Source of the DNA: Prinsepia uniflora
Lineage: Eukaryota > Streptophyta > Magnoliopsida > Rosales > Rosaceae
Length of the DNA stretch: 64,000 nt
Direction of reading: 5' to 3'
Assembly (NCBI GenBank): GCA_032719365.1
Contig: CM064866.1
Coordinates: 9,281,781-9,345,780, forward strand
Shown: in pieces, positions 22,263 to 35,467 of the stretch
Layout: each line of letters begins with the position of its first letter
Numbering within the stretch: position 1 is the stretch's first letter
Program-made: the position numbers and the translations under genes
Notes under the pieces: model-generated
Databases searched by the model: none
The model's input: only the letters and a program-made list of their open reading frames with translations
Told to the model about the DNA's origin: nothing

Positions 22263-24289
22263 TTTTGATCGATCTTAATTATTTCTTCCCCTGTCTCCAT
22301 GGATTATTGGAGGAAATGATAATGTACATGCATATGTTGTCTCTTGGCCATACAAGATGGTGAACCAGACGATACACACAGGTGGAAAATTCTATTATAT
22401 AAGATTCTTAGTTTAGGGACTTACAAAACATATAGCTGCTATGCCCATATTAATTGGGAGCTTTTTCTGTTTGAATATCTTTTAAATACGATTTTCTTCA
22501 AAAAGAAAATCTTGTAAATAATAATAAAATTAGTTTTCTCTTGTCAAAAGGTGGAATAATTTTTGTAACTATATGATATTCAATTTCACTGCACGTACAT
22601 TGAATGCTATCGAACAAAATATAATTTTAATAAATAATAAGATCGTTAAATAATATGTATAACTGTCTTCCTTATATATTAAAAAAATATGTATAATGTG
22701 ATAAATTGATATTTCAAATGTCAACCTAAGTGATATAGATGTATATATATATATATGACCTAGTTGATGAAACTTAGGGCTCTCGCTTAGATGGATCATG
22801 GAGTGATTCCTAAATCTAGGGATTTAGATGACACTATAGGGCTCAACTTGTCTGTTTCGTCCATAACAATCATTGTATGCTAGCAATTGAATAAACATAT
22901 TGAAATGTTGAATTCTGATTTTCTCACCCCCAAAAAAAATAAAGCTAATGGGTTACAGATACTTCTTTGCATATAGTTATAATTTCAAATGAACTATACA
23001 TCCAGTAATTTTTTATACATTCAATTTTGTGTTTGTTTCTATAGACAATTTAGCTTTTTTGTCGATTCTAAATGCTCTCTTTCAAATCCGTTCATCCAAA
23101 ATGGAGCCTTGTGTTCAACTCCGATAACATTTTTCCATCAATAACTCAAAATAATCATCAAAATACAATGCAAGAATGTGATTTCGTTCAGCGATGAAAG
23201 GGCAGTGGGATCCCATACTTTCTACTGGACGACTCTTGATTCCACAACAAGAAATGCACTGAATTAAAGACCATAGGTCAATCTGTCATTGGAAAGAAGG
23301 ATCAAATCAAGGAGTACTGCTAGATTCTTACAAATCAAGGAGTACTGCTAGATTCTTACAAATCAAGGAGTACTGCTAGATTCTTACAAATCAAGGAGTA
23401 CTGCTAGATTCTTACAAATCAATGAGTGCTGAATTCTTAGGTATGTTCATAATTTCTTATTCATTAGAAATTTTCATCTCTTAATTTGATGTATGTAAAT
23501 ACTAGGATTTGCGTTCAAGTTTGCCAATAGAATACAGTATGAAAAACCTGAAAATTACGACAACTTTGTGCTACTATTAGTGCTAATCATGATAACTTCA
23601 TCAAGTACCAACTTCATTTATTAGAGAATCAATTGTTTAACATTATTTCAAAATTACATCCTATAACAATTTACTATGCATACATTTTTGTGCGTTCAAT
23701 AGATTCAAAATGTCTCAAGCGTGGACCAACGAGGACGTAGTGTGAGTAATGAGCTGGACCATATTTAGACCAAGAAGTACAAAAACAATTGTCTTATCAC
23801 ATGCTTGTAACCAATATTACTAGCTAGAAATACAAATTAAAGGTTTTTCGACATTACACTAAGTCATTAATTGCTATACTTTTGAATTTTCAGGTTCGGG
23901 TGAAAATTTAGAGACAGTTATGACAACAATAACTCTTTTACCCAATGATTTATTCTAGGAGTTTCACAACAATGATGGTAGTATTTTAGATGGGGTTGGA
24001 AACAACTACTGATTTATTTTGAAGTCGAATGCTTGAAGTGTTGAAGCTTGAACTCTTTTAGTATAATTTTCTTTGTTTGGAAATTGAAAACCAAAAATGC
24101 TTATATTACATGTTGAGATACAAACGGTTATGGAGTTAATCTTCATTAGATGTTTTTTTTAGTACATGAATGGTTTTTTTATTGTCTTAGCATCACCATA
24201 ATTTATTCTTAAAAACATATTTCATTTCGGTAATGGGCAGGGTATAAATGTGCACGACATCATTGCTTAGCATCACGCTGACTTAACCA
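22263..24289. other. AT-rich intergenic region
   Basis: No recognisable gene on either strand. It holds a short TA tract near 22743-22757 and the 28-bp tandem repeat at 23304-23440. The rest is unremarkable. Confidence 0.6.
23304..23440. repeat. 28-bp tandem repeat, four perfect copies plus a partial one
   Basis: The unit begins AAATCAAGGAGTACTGCTAG. Copies start at 23304, 23332, 23360 and 23388, then a diverged partial copy runs from 23416. Perfect identity among copies suggests a recent expansion. Confidence 0.9.
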
Positions 24290-25922
24290 GTAATGGGCAG
24301 GATCACTGAGTTCTAGCATTTTCTTCATTTCAGTTTCAAACCATACCAAATTAATTGCTCCTTCAAAGCTAGACCTTTATGCTCCTTATTGGAAGTTGTC
24401 ATATAGGTTCATAATGCAGTGTGTATGCTCTGTATGTGGGAATAACTCACTTATAGCTTCAAACATTCCTTTTTATTTATCAGTCATAAGAAAGTACCCA
24501 TGGCTGTTTTGTATCTTCAAATCATCACCCACAATGTTCAGAAACCATTTGCAGGTACTGTAATTCTCAACCTCCACAATGCCTCATGCTATTGGATACA
24601 TACCATTATTTGTATTAACTCCAATAGTAGCCAAACTCCGTCCAGGATGTAGGCCTTTATGACTGTATTGTCCTACTACAGTCAAAGGCCTACAACCTTG
24701 CATCCAGCCCTTTTTACAAGGCCCTAATGAAATGTACATTCTTTGGAATCTAGGCACCCCATCGCCCTCAAGTTCAGCCTTAATCACCGATGTCCATTCT
24801 CTTCAACTCCTTACAATAATCACGTAAGATTTCATATTGTCTAGTGTATTTACCTTCAACCAACTTTATGGCCATAAACCTTTCCCTATAGCAAGTGAAT
24901 TTACGCGACCAATAACCTGATTCTGGGTTACAAGCTCTTGAAACTCCCCTAAGTCCCACTTCTTGCTTCTAAGTTGTCTTAAATACTTTCTCACCAACCA
25001 CTGAGTGTTTGCAAGCATGTTGTAAACACCCTTGCTACAATCATGTTTTGGACGAAAGGTTTTCACTTGTAAGTACTCTATCCCTTTCACTTTTGAAGCA
25101 TAAACATAAAACTTGCAACTTTTTCCATTCCCACACAATGCTTGTATCTTATCAGAATCATTCTTCTTAAAGTTAATTTCCCTCCTAATTATCACAGAGT
25201 GCCTTCTAATTGCTTCTTTGAAGATTGCAGTAGAAGTAAATTTCAAACCAAGTTCAAATACAGAATTTTCCATATCGGTTTCTAGATGGAAGTTCCTATA
25301 TGCCTGACCATCTTTTCTTTTCCTTCCCATACGTTCCATTTGACCTTCACCATTGTCACTTTCTTCTACTTCTGGATCAAAGCTATTCAACCTAGGTGAA
25401 TTGGCCCCAATTCCTCAATTGCCATATATTCAGCATGTTCGTGAACACTGGGATCAATTTCAGTTGCTTCATGGTCTACATAATTCTAAAACAGAGCATC
25501 ATCCATATATGTTTTTACAAACTTATTGTTAATAAACTCTGTATCAAGCTCATCATCTTCTTCAATATCTGACTCAACATCAATTCCATCTTCTTCTTAC
25601 ATAACTTTTTCTTTCCTCTTACCAAGCTCTGGGGGTAGCTTAATCCCATCACCACCCTCACATCATAAGTAGATAGGGATTATCTTGCCATTTGACTCAA
25701 TATTTCCTTTACAAAGCCGATACAATTGTCGATCACCACTCAACTTAACCAAGTTCTCAATATTCCACTCTTTTGAATATATAGACATTGAGCTAATATC
25801 ATAACCCAACTCCTTAGCCACATTTTTCATCTCTAATATTGATATATAATCAACCAATACAAAGTCATACCATTTAACATTTCCACCTTGTACGACATTG
25901 TCAATCCAGCTTTACCCCCTTC

Positions 25923-28900
25923 TGTAACGACCCGTCTCGGAAATCAGGATTAGATTAGTGGTTAATGATGGATTAGTGAAGTTAATCGGTGATTAGTTGG
26001 GTGATCTTGGACGGATGGTGCAAAATGACGGTTTTGCCCCTAGAATGGGCAAAAAGGTTGACTTTTGGTTCGGGAGGTCAAATGGACTTTGGCCGATGAC
26101 TGTGGCGTAGTTCGGGACGTCACGAGTTCATAGACAAGTGGCACGTCCGATTCCGACATTCGAGGAAGAAGTTATGATGTTCGGTAGTTCGAGGGTATTT
26201 TGGTAATTTGGTTAAATAGGGGCAAACTATTGACTTTTCATACGACATGAGTTTGTCACGCATTTCGAGGACCATTAGGTAGGTCTCGATTCCCTAAGTA
26301 CAACGACAGGCGGCACGCTGTCATCAGACTTCGAACGACTCGGATATTGGTTTTAAAAACGCTAAGGGCAAAATGGTAATTTGTCATGTAGGGGCAGTTT
26401 GGTCATTTTGCTGCCTTGGGTTTTGTGCCCAGTAAAATTGGGAGACTTGGCTGCTTTGGAGATTGTGTCCACTAGCTTTTGGACACATGTCCCTCTCTAG
26501 ATTGCTGTAGAACATCTTTCACCGCCCTAAAAGTTGTTTAAATTGGTTAATGGTGAAAATGGTTTTAAAACGGCTAAAAACAGAAAAACAGAGGACTTGT
26601 AGTGTGTGTGACAGTGAACCCCTTTCCCTCAAACCCAAGCCCTGACCCGTGAAGAGTGACTAAGAAAGGAAGGAGAGGCTGAGGCAGTGGAATGATGGTG
26701 GTGGTGACACGAGGGCCGTCATGGACGATGGCCTCAAACCCGTGAAGACCAAAAGAGAGGACCTCGGGGAGTTCAGACCAGACAAGCTATCAAACCTCGT
26801 CCTTTGCCCTATTTTGTGAAGGGAAGATGAAGAGGGACTTGTTTGGATGGTGTTGGAGGTCATGGCGGAGCCCACGACGGTATGGGAGGTAAGTTCCTGC
26901 GAAGAACACAGCTTGAATTCAAAAATGGAGTTATGGTTTTTAGTAATTACTGATCGATAATGTTGTTGGGGAACTGATTTGGAAGTTGCAAAGGACGTTT
27001 GGGGACTAAAACCATGACAGGAGGTGACTGGAAGCAGAAGAACACGACGGGGGGACATGGCCGGTTCATCTTTTGAATTGAGGAGGTAATATTTAGAGTT
27101 TAAACTCACAGTTTTAGGTTCTAAATTAATTGCAAAGACTGAGACAAGCATTTAGGAATGAAAAGTATTAAAATCGGATTGAAATAGGATGAAAACCGAT
27201 GTCGAACCGCCCATGCCGGTTCAGTTGAACCGACCGGACTGCTGAACTGGTCTGAACCGGTCGATTGCAGGTTGAAGATGCTTGAACAGTGGGCGCGTGG
27301 CTCCTACGCGCAGCCCCTTTGGGCGGCCTGTGAGGGCGCGTGGTACACCTTTTGAGGAAGTTTTCAACATGACTTTTAAAGTATTCGATGTAACAAACAT
27401 TTTGGGATTGATTTCGAGTCGATTGGACATCGTCTCAATGTGTTTCGAGATGTCCGAAGGTTTTAGGGATCGTTTAAAAATAGTTAAAAATTCGGAAAAA
27501 TTGCGTGGCTTTAGTATAAACATTTTGAAGTAGTTAGTGACCTTCTTATGAGATTTGGACAGGTTCGCGAAGTCCGGTGATAGTGGATTAGCCGGTAAAG
27601 CATAAGTGCACACGTATCGAGGAAGCAACACTAATGGTCTATGAGTGGACTTTGCTTTCTAACTTATGATGCATGCATAAATTTTTTCTACACGTGATTC
27701 CTATGTTTATGATTATGATCTTGATGATTTACAGTTTTGCACGTATTTCGAGATAATTACGTATTTGCACGTTTTACGAGCTTAGGATTTATGTTGTGAT
27801 TTGATCATGGTTTGATGATTTGATTTTGAGATTTGAAATATGATTTGATTTCATTGATTTATCATGGATTTTGGAAAAGTGATTTCGGGCTTGAAGCCCT
27901 GTTCATAAAAGTGATTTCGGATTTTGGAATCGGATTTCAGAATCGGATTTCGGACATATGATTCCTGATTCGGTTTTGGAGCTTTAAAGTGGATTTCTAG
28001 ATTTGGGTTCGAAATGATGATTCCGGATGCTAGCTTACGAAATGTTGATTTCGGATTCGGATTTGGGAATGGATTTTCTATGATTTTCACTTGGTTTTAG
28101 GTTTAAAGACCCGGATATGGCTGGATCTGGTTTTGAGTTTAAAGACTCGGTGATGACGGGGGAGGGCCCTGGATTGATATGTTTTGAGTTTAAAGACTCG
28201 GTGATGTGTTTTGAGTTTAAAGACTCGGTTATTGTGATATCTCCCGAGGCCTGTTGATTGTGTTTTGAGTTTAAAGACTCGTTGATATCTCGGGAAGGCC
28301 TGATTATGCGCATGTGTTTTGAGTTTAAAGACTCGGCGCGCTTGAGATCCAACAACTTGATTGATTGATGTTTTACTTTGGGTTTTCATTGGTTTTCAGA
28401 TGTTTTGGGCTATGGCCCGGATGATTTGGATTTTGTGGATTTTTTGGATTTTGGGCTGAGTCCCCGCACTTTGATAAGGATTTATGTTTTTGGGCTGAGG
28501 CCTTGGATTTGAGTTACGGATTTGAGGAAAAGAAATGATTCCAGTTTTCATTGATAGTTTTCTGATTTTGGATATGAATTAGTTTTATGAAAAGGTTTTC
28601 ATATGCATGCATTGGTTTTTGCGTGGAGGGTATAAATGTACTTTTCTATAACCTGTTTTCAGAACGTATTGTTTATTTTGTCCACTCACACTCTTTTATG
28701 TTTTTCGATACCCTCTAGGTTGTTGCGGTGCAGGCTGTTGGTAGAGAGGGACGGAGACATCACACACGCAATCCACAGTAGGTTCTGCGCTCTCTGGGAA
28801 GTCCGAAAATTTTTGGACGGTTCGCTTGGGAATCTCTTGTCCGGCTTACGCGTTACATGAAGGTTGGATGTAGGTTTAGCTTTCATGTCGCATGTAAGTT

Positions 28901-28955
28901 AAACGAGAGCATGGCTTATCCCTTAATCCTGGGGAATTGGGGGTAGGTCATGTCA
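25923..28955 (+). mobile_element. Tekay-like solo LTR, plus orientation, in the MULE relic
   Basis: 3033 bp, TGTAACGACCCGTC...GGTAGGTCATGTCA, with perfect duplication CCTTC (25918-25922 and 28956-28960). It is the same family as the copies in minus orientation elsewhere. It contains a variant as-1-like site (26103-26122) and an array of GAGTTTAAAGACTC hairpins (about 28100-28340). Open stretches across it have no family resemblance and are LTR sequence. Confidence 0.93.
28100..28340. repeat. Hairpin repeat array (GAGTTTAAAGACTC type)
   Basis: Five copies of GAGTTTAAAGACTC plus a diverged one near 28100 in which a stem A-T pair is changed to G-C. It is the reverse complement of the array at 6136-6310, as expected for the opposite LTR orientation. 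TGGGCTATGGCCC-like units follow at 28405-28510. Confidence 0.75.
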
Positions 28956-29149
28956 CCTTCCTCTACCACACCATGATGAAGCACCTCTAAATTGAGTATG
29001 TTAGGATTATCTAAAAAAACCAGAAATGCACTCTAATTAGTACAAAAAAGAGAAACAAATATCTACGTTAGAAAACCAAATAATCAACGAAAAGCTTTCA
29101 TGGAAGATTGGAAGTTGAAGGTTGCAGTGAAGAAGAATTGGCACCCTGA

Positions 29150-31250
29150 CCTCGTGACAAGGAATAGCCAGTCACCTTGGGGGTTTTATCTAGCCCCTTG
29201 CCATTTTCTCCTTCCAATGATGCTGGTATGAACTCCACGACAAAATTTGCTAAAGCCTGGCCTTTGACTGTAGTAGGAAAATAATGCTAAGATTAAATTT
29301 TTGAACTTTAGATATCATGTTTCTACATTGAGGAGAGCTTTTGATGTATAAAATATTGCAAGTTGGATCTCATTCTCTTCCAGGACAAGTGCGGAGCTTA
29401 CTACGACATTAGAAACACCTAGATGAAGGAAAATGTATTCATTATCTTTGGGTTTGATGGCAATGGCAGAGATATCAAGTAGGTCTTGAGATCTTGAAAC
29501 AACTCTTCACATATTTCATCCCACTTCTCCCTGTAGGCTTTCTTTACTGCTTGGAAGAAAGGTCGACATCGATATGTTGCCTTAGAAAAAAATCTATTCA
29601 AAGCAGTTACTCGGCTAGTGAGACTTTGAATCTCCTTTAGATTCGATGGTGACTTCATTTCGAGGATCACCTTGATCTGCTTTATGTTAGCCTCGATTCC
29701 ACGTTGGGCCACGATGTAGCCTAAATTTTTTCCCACTGATACTCCAAAAGTGCACTTTAGAGGGTTAAACTTCATCTTATATTTTTTCAGCAAATTAAAA
29801 GTCTCTTGTAGGTTGGTGATATGATCCTTTAGCTTTTCACCTTTGACCATGATGTCGTCCACATAGACTTCCATGGATTTTCCTCCATGAATTTTCCAAT
29901 TAATTCCTTGAACATTCGATTGACAAGTCTCTGATACATTGTTCCCGCATTCTTGGGGCCAAACAACATGACCTTATACCAGTATACTCCTTAGTCGAAG
30001 ACGACGGTCGCCTTGTCTTTATCTTTCTCATGCATAAAAATCTGGTTATAACTCGAATATGCATCTAGAAAGCTAAGGAGCTCATTTCCTATGATGGAAT
30101 CCACTAAGAGCTTAATTCTCGGTAAGGGATATTATTTTTTGGACATGTGAGATTGAGATCAATGTAATCTACGCAAACTCACCATTGCGCCACTTCCTTC
30201 TTCTTAACAAGTATGATGTTTGCTGGCTATTCAGAGTGCGAAAATTCTTGGATGATAACAATTTTTTCGGAGAAAAATTGCTTGACTAGCTTATGATTTG
30301 GATTTATGCGCAACTTGTGACAAGTAATGGCAGGGTCAATTCCAGGCATGTCAGATGGTGACCAAGGAAAAAATCTTTTTCCTCACACATGAATGTAATG
30401 AGTTCTTCTTTTTCTGTGGCTTCCAAGCGTGTGCCAATGCGAGCATGTTGCTCAGGATATTGAGGGCCAAGCTGAATGAGGGTGACGTCATCTTTTGGTC
30501 GCCATCCTTCTAGAGTTGGAGATCCCTTTTAAACGTCTGGATCTTAACTCACAATTGGTTGCTAGAAGGCAAAGAAGAAGGTTTGCCCCTAGCAGATGCT
30601 CAAATATGGAGCATAAACTCAGTCTCCTTGACCTATTTCAGCCCTTCGGTGAGGCACCGTCAAGCCATAGCCTAATCACCTTTTATCTCACTGATTCCTC
30701 CTCCAGGGATTGGAAATTGAATTTTCTAGTAAAGACTAGACGTGCTGGCTAGGATTTTGTGAAGTCATGGTCTTTCTAATATTCCATTGTATGGTAAATA
30801 TTCGTCCATGATGTTGAAATTTTGGTACGTGATGACGGGGTCAGAGTGCACATCCAGCTGAAAGGTGCCAATGGTCATACTTGTTGATCTGTTAAAGCCT
30901 CAAAGCGGGACAACCCTTTTTGTAGTGAGGTTATCTAAGCTTAATTTGTGCACAACATCACGACTTAAGATATTTGATGCGTAATCTGGATCGGTACAAC
31001 TAAGGCATTGTCGTGTGGCCAATCAATTGCTACCTTGTCTTTCAAAGAGAAACCAATGATGAGGTCATTGGCTACCCGAAGTGGCAATATGAGAGGCTTG
31101 AGAGACAGCCAAAACATCACGAATCTACCTATTTTTCTGCTTGGAAGTAGTCCCTAGAAATTTCGACTCTACTATGATTGTGTTGATGCAAATCATTTTT
31201 TACGCAGGCTACTTGGGTCCTTTGTCACTAGGTCGATCTGTGGCCTTCTC
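29150..31250 (-). pseudogene. Tat1 protease and reverse transcriptase remnants
   Basis: The longest clean piece is 29874-29419: MEVYVDDIMVKGEKLKDHI contains the reverse transcriptase YVDD box, followed by FNPLKCTFGVSVGKNLGYIV, a connection-type region. Upstream on the minus strand (30330-29880) fragments such as VDYIDLN, SYNQIFMHEKDKDKA and MLFGPKNAGTMYQRLVN are the palm and fingers motifs, broken by stops. Around 31150-30350 a protease-like region is barely readable. Enzyme activity is impossible. Confidence 0.8.
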
Positions 31251-34094
31251 CTTGAGGTAATAATGCAATGTCCTTCCTTGATGAGATTTCGAACATATCT
31301 CTCAAAGGATAAATATATTTTCTGATGTTGTGCCCGTAGCATTCGTAATAGGCACACCATTTTGTCTTATCGGTTTTCTCCTAATCACCTTTGATTGATT
31401 CTGACTTATTGAACCAATTCTTTTCCTTTATTTCATTGTGAATTTGATGGACTGGTAGAGACAATTGCAAATTGGGATTTTCCATGGCCAGAGTATAGGA
31501 CGCCTCACTCGCCTGGCGTTTCTTAGACTTCCCGTGAGCGAATTTGTTATGGGATTCATCCTTATTTGAGGTTTTAAGGGCCTTCTCGCTTTCCCCAGCA
31601 TGGTCATGTGTATTGGTGGAGTTTTTCTCATCCTCCTAACATGCATGCCGTTCTTCTAGAGAGAGCATCCTAGTGAGACTCCGAGCGTTACTCATGACTA
31701 TGTCACCGTAAAGTCGGCTATCCCGAGGAAGTCCCTGTTTGAATGCCATTACAGCAACAAAGTCGCTGCATCCAACTATCCGAGATTTTTCCTCATAGTA
31801 TCTCCAAATGTACTATCAAAGGGTCTCATTTGAGCGCTTCCTTACAATGAAGATATGATCACTTTACTTTGACTATCCAAAGTTGCAAGTATTCCTTCAC
31901 AAATGTTAGAGCCTGTTCTTCAAATGAAGCGATAAATATCCGGGGAAGATGGTTGAACCATATCATGGCTTGACCTTGCAAAGAGGCTTGGAATATTTTG
32001 CACATGAGTGCATCACGTGTCTATGAGGAAACATGACTCCTCTGTAATAATCAATATGCTTCACTGGGTCGGAAGTTCCTTTGAACTGATTAAAGTTTGG
32101 AGTTGTGAACCTCTGAGGGAATGATTCCTCCTCGATGTCTCTCACAAAAGGTGAGGATGACAGAATTTGGCGATGTAGATCATCTTTCAGATTTCCATCA
32201 CATTAGATGCGAAGGTGTTGATCCAATATTCTTTGGACATCATCAGCTTGTAGTGCACCCAAGGATTGAAATATCTCTATCGACAAAATATCGTTAGTTA
32301 AATTTACGGCTATCTCGACGTATATATCGATATCGTTTACGATCAACAAAAATGACAGAAATTTAATCTAAAAATTGGAAATTTTTAATAAAACTTTGGG
32401 AAAAATTTAAGTACCCGATAATAGTTATATAGGAATAATACAATTATAAAATGATTTTGACATAATAATTATATGATAAATAATATGATACAATATGATT
32501 ATGACAATGACTAATAATATAAAATATTAAATATAAATATAAATTAAAGTGAATTACTATAATTGAATTTTAATATAGTTTAAAACATAACAATCAATGG
32601 AAGAAATATGATAAAGTAAGTCCAAATATATTTAAAATTGGAAAAAAAATGAAAAACTAGGGCCAAACTTTGTTAAAAAATTGGAAGGAATGGATATATT
32701 TAAAATTGGGAAAAAAGATGAAAAATAAGGCCAAACTTTGTTCAAATATTGGAAGAAATGGATAAAAAAATAAATTACTCAACATGTGTCAACAAAGGGC
32801 GTTGAACCTAGGACCTCAAATGAAGAAAGAAACCACAAAGCCAACTCAGCTAAGCCAACATTGTTGCAAGTTTAAGCAATGTATAATATATAACTATAAA
32901 ACCTAATAATCATCTTCTTACTCTAGTTGAGTCTGCAACTCGGGTTTCCCGACCCGGCGACTTGACCCGACTCAAACTCCTTCTTTTTACGTCTAATTTT
33001 CACAAATTAACATCCTATCTCGATCGTTTTGATTCCGTAAAGAGATATGTGGGCTTAGAATAAGAAAAATTGGCAAAATATCGATCAATTTCCTTCACCC
33101 CCCTTTAGGTGTCACCCCTCCCAAAATTCCGATATTTCGGTGAAATATCGAGCGAAATGTTTGATATTTTCATCCATGAGTGCGCCTCGATGAGGCGGAG
33201 AGTCATTACGTGCCAATTTTTGTTGACCTCCTCGAATCTCAATTTTAGATTTTTGAGAGAAAATATGGGTGAGTATGTTTCGTCCCCTTCCTCGATGTGA
33301 TGGTCAGTACGACTTGGAGTATTTTGAGAAGCTATGTGTTGCCACCTGCTCCCATGTGACTATTCAATTCGCGATGATATCCCTGTTCGGTCTTCAAGTC
33401 GTTCATGCACTAATGACCTTGGACATTGTTGGCTCTTTATTCTAGGAGTGCGACTTTCCCCTCCAGAGTCATTTACCGAAGTGTTATGGGACATTATTCG
33501 ACATCAGACTGTTTTTTTTCCATGGCGTCTTGGAGTGTCTCCTGAGCACTTGAGTTGTTCATTCTGCAAAGATCCGTTGTACAAGCTCTGATTGCATTTG
33601 GACTTGATTGCTCAATCTTTCAACTTGTTGTGATAAGTTTTCTTGTGGGGGCAAGCATCGAGGTGTTTGTTTGACGGGTATCACTTCGAGATCCACATCT
33701 TGTGTTGAGGAGTTGGTGATAGGCAACAAGTTCCTCTTGTGCTTAACTTTTCCCTAGTACGTCATGAAGTCCATCTAGGATTTCTCACAGATTACTGCTT
33801 ACATGGGCTTGATTCTACCCTTGCACCTCTCCCACTAGTCGCCCGTCAGTTTGCTGAAATGTTGTCGTTCCTTTTCGTAATGCACTCACTGGAGTTGTTA
33901 GGACAGGGAAAGCTCCGAAACCAAAAGTTGGAATTGGTTCTTATGACTCCATTGGTGCCATGATTGTCATGTGGGGGGTATGGCTTTGGTGTTCTTCTGG
34001 AGTCACAGTGTGTGCTCCGTTCCCAATCTGAGTTACAGAAGGTGAAACACCATCCTCAGATGATCGAATAGATTGACATGTCCTAACCATGCTA
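31251..34094 (-). pseudogene. Tat1 gag relic, interrupted by an insertion
   Basis: Gag-like pieces resemble the gag of Tat2 at 56080-57999: RDIEEESFPQRFTTPNFNQF (32145-31963 region) and a knuckle-like stretch WCAYYECYGHN near 31350. A likely start is MVRTCQSIRSSEDG at about 34092, equivalent to MAKVRRSVRS in Tat2. Frameshifts and stops are frequent, and an AT-rich insertion occupies 32257-33178. Confidence 0.72.
32257..33178. mobile_element. Possible non-autonomous DNA transposon inside Tat1 gag
   Basis: Against the related gag of Tat2, about 920 bp are inserted here. The ends are loosely inverted (left GGATTGAAATATC, right GATATTTTCATCC) and flanked by AGTGC on both sides (32252-32256 and 33179-33183). 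The interior is AT-rich with a partial duplication of about 64 bp near 32632-32765. There is no coding sequence. Superfamily is unclear and the limits are approximate. Confidence 0.5.
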
Positions 34095-34269
34095 GATGTG
34101 GGGACTGAACGAAAAGTTTGTTTTACGAACGATATGAAAAGTACAAGAATTTTGAACAATGTTGATGTATGATGAATGAAGTATGATGAATGATGAACAA
34201 AGTTAATGAACGTTGAACAACGTTGATGAACGATGAACGAACAAGAAAACTCTTGTGTATTTCTCAATT

Positions 34270-34292
34270 CGGCTTTCAATGTAAGCACAAAT
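34270..34292 (-). other. Tat1 primer-binding region
   Basis: On the minus strand, directly after the LTR end TTCAACA, TTGTGCTTACATTGAAAGCC matches the region after the Tat2 LTR (TTGGTGCTTTCATTAAGAGC). The tRNA used was not identified. Confidence 0.5.
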
Positions 34293-34812
34293 TGTTGAAG
34301 CACAAATTAGTCTCACTAGAAAAGTCTCCTCGAATCCCACAAACGAAAAACAAAAATAAATCGAAATCAAGGTTGAAGCCTTAAGTCAGTTTTGAGAGTG
34401 AAATTAGCAGAACTTTAAAAGTGATGAAAGACTTAGCTTGAAAGTGAAATATGCTCCACGATTTACAGAAAAACCTCATAAACCTCGGAGCATTATGAGT
34501 AGTCGAAGAAATTTTTAATTAATAAATAATTATTTTTTAAGTAAAATATATTATTTAATTTAATTTAATTTAATTTAGTATTAATAATAATTGTTTATTA
34601 TTAAGAATAATAATGATAATTAATTTTCGGGAAGAATATTAATAACATTGATATTTTAACCCGATTAAATAATATATTCAATTAGTAAATATATTATTTA
34701 ATGTATGAGTGTCTGTGAGTCGTTAATGTCATTACTAATGACAATTTGGACATTATATGAATTATGGATCACATAACAGTTCCATAATTTTCGGATGATT
34801 TTGAATTCCACA
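34293..34812 (-). repeat. Tat1 5' LTR
   Basis: 520 bp. On the plus strand it runs from TGTTGAAGCAC to TTGAATTCCACA (TG...CA). Its outer end resembles the Tat2 LTR (CATAATTTTCGGATGATTTT followed by TCCACA). Confidence 0.8.
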
Positions 34813-34883
34813 ATCATACTGTCCCAGTCGAATGATACTATTTCACATGTTACCATCTCCGTCGGAATTCCGAAAAGACACGT

Positions 34884-35467
34884 TGTTGAATCAAAGATTG
34901 AACCCGCCGCGAAAAGTTCTCACAATTCCTGCAAACAGCAAACAATTAGCTATCGTTGCCTCGATCGATTTACCCGGGGGGTTGTTCGACCAAGAACACT
35001 CCGATGCTTAAGTTAGCTTTGAGAGAGGAAAATAATATACTTCGAAGCGAAGAATCAACGTACCTTGGAAAGGAAATGTGCCTCGCTATTTATAGAAAAA
35101 TCTTGGGAGTCTTGGAGCGTTCTGATTGGTCGGTTGAATATTTAATTAATAAAAAATATATTATTAATTAAATATACTATTTAATAATTGTAATGATGGT
35201 TCATCATGATAGTAATGACAATTATTGTATTTTAATATCAATATTAATTATCCATTATTAAGAATAACGACAAATAACTCTCGGGGTGAATATTGATATT
35301 ACAGAGATTTTAACCCGATCAAATAACGTATTTAACTGGTAAATAGATTATTTAATGTGCGAGTGTTTTCAAATGATCAGCGTTATTTCTAGGGGCGATT
35401 TGGTCATTTTGGGGAATTATGGGCCACGTGGCAACTCCATAATTTTCGGATGATTTTGGGTTCCACA
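34884..35467 (-). repeat. Tat2 3' LTR
   Basis: 584 bp, on the plus strand TGTTGAATC...GGTTCCACA. On the minus strand it is preceded by a purine-rich tract GTGGGGGCATT (35469-35479), the expected polypurine tract. It has a minus-strand TATA box (35087-35094). Confidence 0.92.
35087..35094 (-). promoter_or_regulatory. TATA box of the Tat2 left LTR
   Basis: TATAAATA on the minus strand, about 373 bp from the U3 end. It is conserved in the right LTR at 58508-58515. Confidence 0.6.

Larger units (their letters stand above)
24290..29000 (-). pseudogene. MuDR/MULE transposase relic, split by a solo LTR
   Basis: On the minus strand an N-terminal PB1-like part (LEMKNVAKELGYDISSM, 25857-25663) is preceded across the solo LTR by a short matching start near 28990 (LEVLHHG). 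An acidic linker (25650-25430) follows, then the Mutator DNA-binding domain (FELGLKFTSTAIFKEAIRRH, with KSCKFYVYASKVKG and RPKHDC; 25390-24870). The start of the MULE domain comes last (MYISLGPCKKGWMQGC, HKGLHPGRSLATIGVNTNNG; 24790-24580), decaying to about 24290. Stops and at least one frameshift occur. The rest of the catalytic domain and the SWIM finger are not visible. It once catalysed cut-and-paste transposition; it is dead now. Terminal inverted repeats were not located. Confidence 0.85.
29150..34812 (-). mobile_element. Tat-like Ty3/gypsy element, truncated (Tat1)
   Basis: On the minus strand: LTR (34812-34293), primer-site region (34292-34270), gag relic (about 34092-31260), protease-like remnants, reverse transcriptase (about 30330-29419), then only the start of RNase H (VKGQALANFVVEFIPAS, near 29270). 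The remaining RNase H, integrase and 3' LTR are absent. Gag has the CX2HX4HX4C knuckle style and RT the sequence style of the Tat lineage. A second element of the same kind (Tat2) begins 71 bp to the right. The left limit is approximate. Confidence 0.8.

Noticed and set aside
34884..35467. Independent solo LTR next to Tat1
   Set aside because: Its right flank does not match its left pentamer CACGT; CACGT is found instead after the LTR at 58888, so it is one end of Tat2.
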